DNA of 5,570 bases from the NCBI GenBank assembly GCA_003164305.1, contig PLSZ01000470.1, positions 8,757 to 14,326 on the forward strand. The letters are read 5' to 3'. This document shows positions 5,074 to 5,570 of this stretch, piece after piece (the first letter of the stretch is position 1; each line of letters starts with the position of its first letter). The stretch comes from Acetobacteraceae bacterium (GTDB lineage: Bacteria; Pseudomonadota; Alphaproteobacteria; Acetobacterales; Acetobacteraceae). Position numbers and translations under genes: made by a program. The notes under the pieces were generated by a model. The model was not told the DNA's origin, made no database searches, and saw only the letters and a list, made by a program, of their open reading frames with translations.

Positions 5074-5570
5074 AGCCGCGCGATGGCTGGAGCGGATCGA
5101 CGCGCTGGAACTGCCTGGTCCGGTCCGGGTCCTTAACGTTTGCGGCGGCCACGAGCGAACCATCGGCATGGCCGGAATTCGCGGTGTGCTGCCTTCCGGC
5201 ATCGAGCTGATCCCTGGGCCTGGATGTCCGGTATGCGTCTGCCCCGAGGAGGACATCCTCGCCGCCATCCAACTGGCGTCGTCCGCCAACGTCATTTTGC
5301 TGGCGTTCGGCGACATGCTGCGCGTGCCGGCCAATGTCGCGCGGGGAGAACTCCGGTCGTTGGTTGAGGCCCGCGCGAGCGGCGCGGATGTGCGCGCGGT
5401 GGCGTCTCCGCTGGACGCCGTCACTGTCGCGCGGGCCAACCCCGGGCGCCAGGTGGTGTTCTTCGTCGCCGGCTTCGAAACGACAGCCGCACCGGTGGCG
5501 GCGATGTTGCGGGAAGGCCCGCCGGACAATCTGAGCCTGCTGCTTGCCGCGCGACGCACCTGGCCCGCGG
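5066..5570 (+). CDS. hypD: HypD, hydrogenase Fe(CN)2CO assembly scaffold (3' partial)
   Basis: The first 168 codons are present and the frame runs off the right edge. HypD is an iron-sulphur scaffold that, with HypC, builds the iron-cyanide-carbonyl unit. Visible family signatures are CGGHE (Cys26), GPGCPVCVCP (Cys54, Cys57, plus an extra Cys59), FGDMLRVP (81-88), SPLDAV and GFETT (136-140). The ATG at 5066 is taken as the start. It overlaps the hypB stop (ATGCCTGA, 8 bases) and has no Shine-Dalgarno, which suggests coupling to hypB. An in-frame ATG at 5051 would add five proline-rich residues. The N-terminus is roughly 15 residues shorter than in E. coli HypD, where the first conserved Cys is near 41. 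The CGGHERTI form differs from the E. coli CGGHTHAI. Typical HypD is about 370-380 residues, so more than half lies outside the window. Confidence 0.95.
   Translation, partial: MPEAARWLERIDALELPGPVRVLNVCGGHERTIGMAGIRGVLPSGIELIPGPGCPVCVCPEEDILAAIQLASSANVILLAFGDMLRVPANVARGELRSLVEARASGADVRAVASPLDAVTVARANPGRQVVFFVAGFETTAAPVAAMLREGPPDNLSLLLAARRTWPA

Noticed and set aside
4333..5559. Long minus-strand ORF of 408 codons opposite hypB and hypD
   Set aside because: Arg/Ala/Ser-rich shadow of the GC-rich coding strand. The opposite strand has unmistakable HypB and HypD motifs.

Overview
The window looks like chromosomal DNA of a GC-rich proteobacterium. An alphaproteobacterium (Rhodospirillales- or Bradyrhizobium-like) is my best guess, from the FixJ-like receiver plus LuxR-type output, the CheB/CheR-PAS signalling family and the style of the Hyp proteins. 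This placement is inference: there is no rRNA or other taxonomic marker. G+C is clearly high throughout (judged by eye, not computed). Every supported gene is on the + strand.

Region 1 (1-2609) is the 3' part of a very large signalling gene whose 5' end lies outside the window. What remains encodes the end of a CheB/CheR-type N-terminal module, a glutamate-rich coiled coil, a PAS domain, a complete histidine kinase (H, N, G1 and G2 boxes), two intact receiver domains and a LuxR-type DNA-binding domain. A whole phosphorelay, from sensor to DNA output, therefore sits on one polypeptide. The first ~45 bases hint at a one-base frame break.

Region 2 (2610-3500) is a 258-base gap followed by a small gene for a PAS domain joined to a histidine-kinase dimerisation/phosphoacceptor domain. 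It stops where the ATPase domain should begin.

Region 3 (3501-5570) starts with a 136-base gap that holds a strong Shine-Dalgarno-like site, an 8-codon mini-ORF and a 9-base direct repeat. It continues with hypC, hypA, hypB and the first ~168 codons of hypD. These genes overlap by 8, 1 and 8 bases and form one tightly coupled operon. Their products mature [NiFe] hydrogenase. HypC and HypD carry and build the Fe(CN)2CO unit. HypA (zinc/nickel protein) and HypB (GTPase) deliver nickel.

The two signalling genes upstream of hyp could control hydrogenase expression or sense a related cue, but nothing in the sequence proves it. No hydrogenase structural gene, RNA gene, insertion sequence, CRISPR array or convincing rho-independent terminator was seen. 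The most unusual items are the all-in-one phosphorelay protein, the kinase-like gene without an ATPase domain, and the hypC-A-B-D order with a variant HypD.
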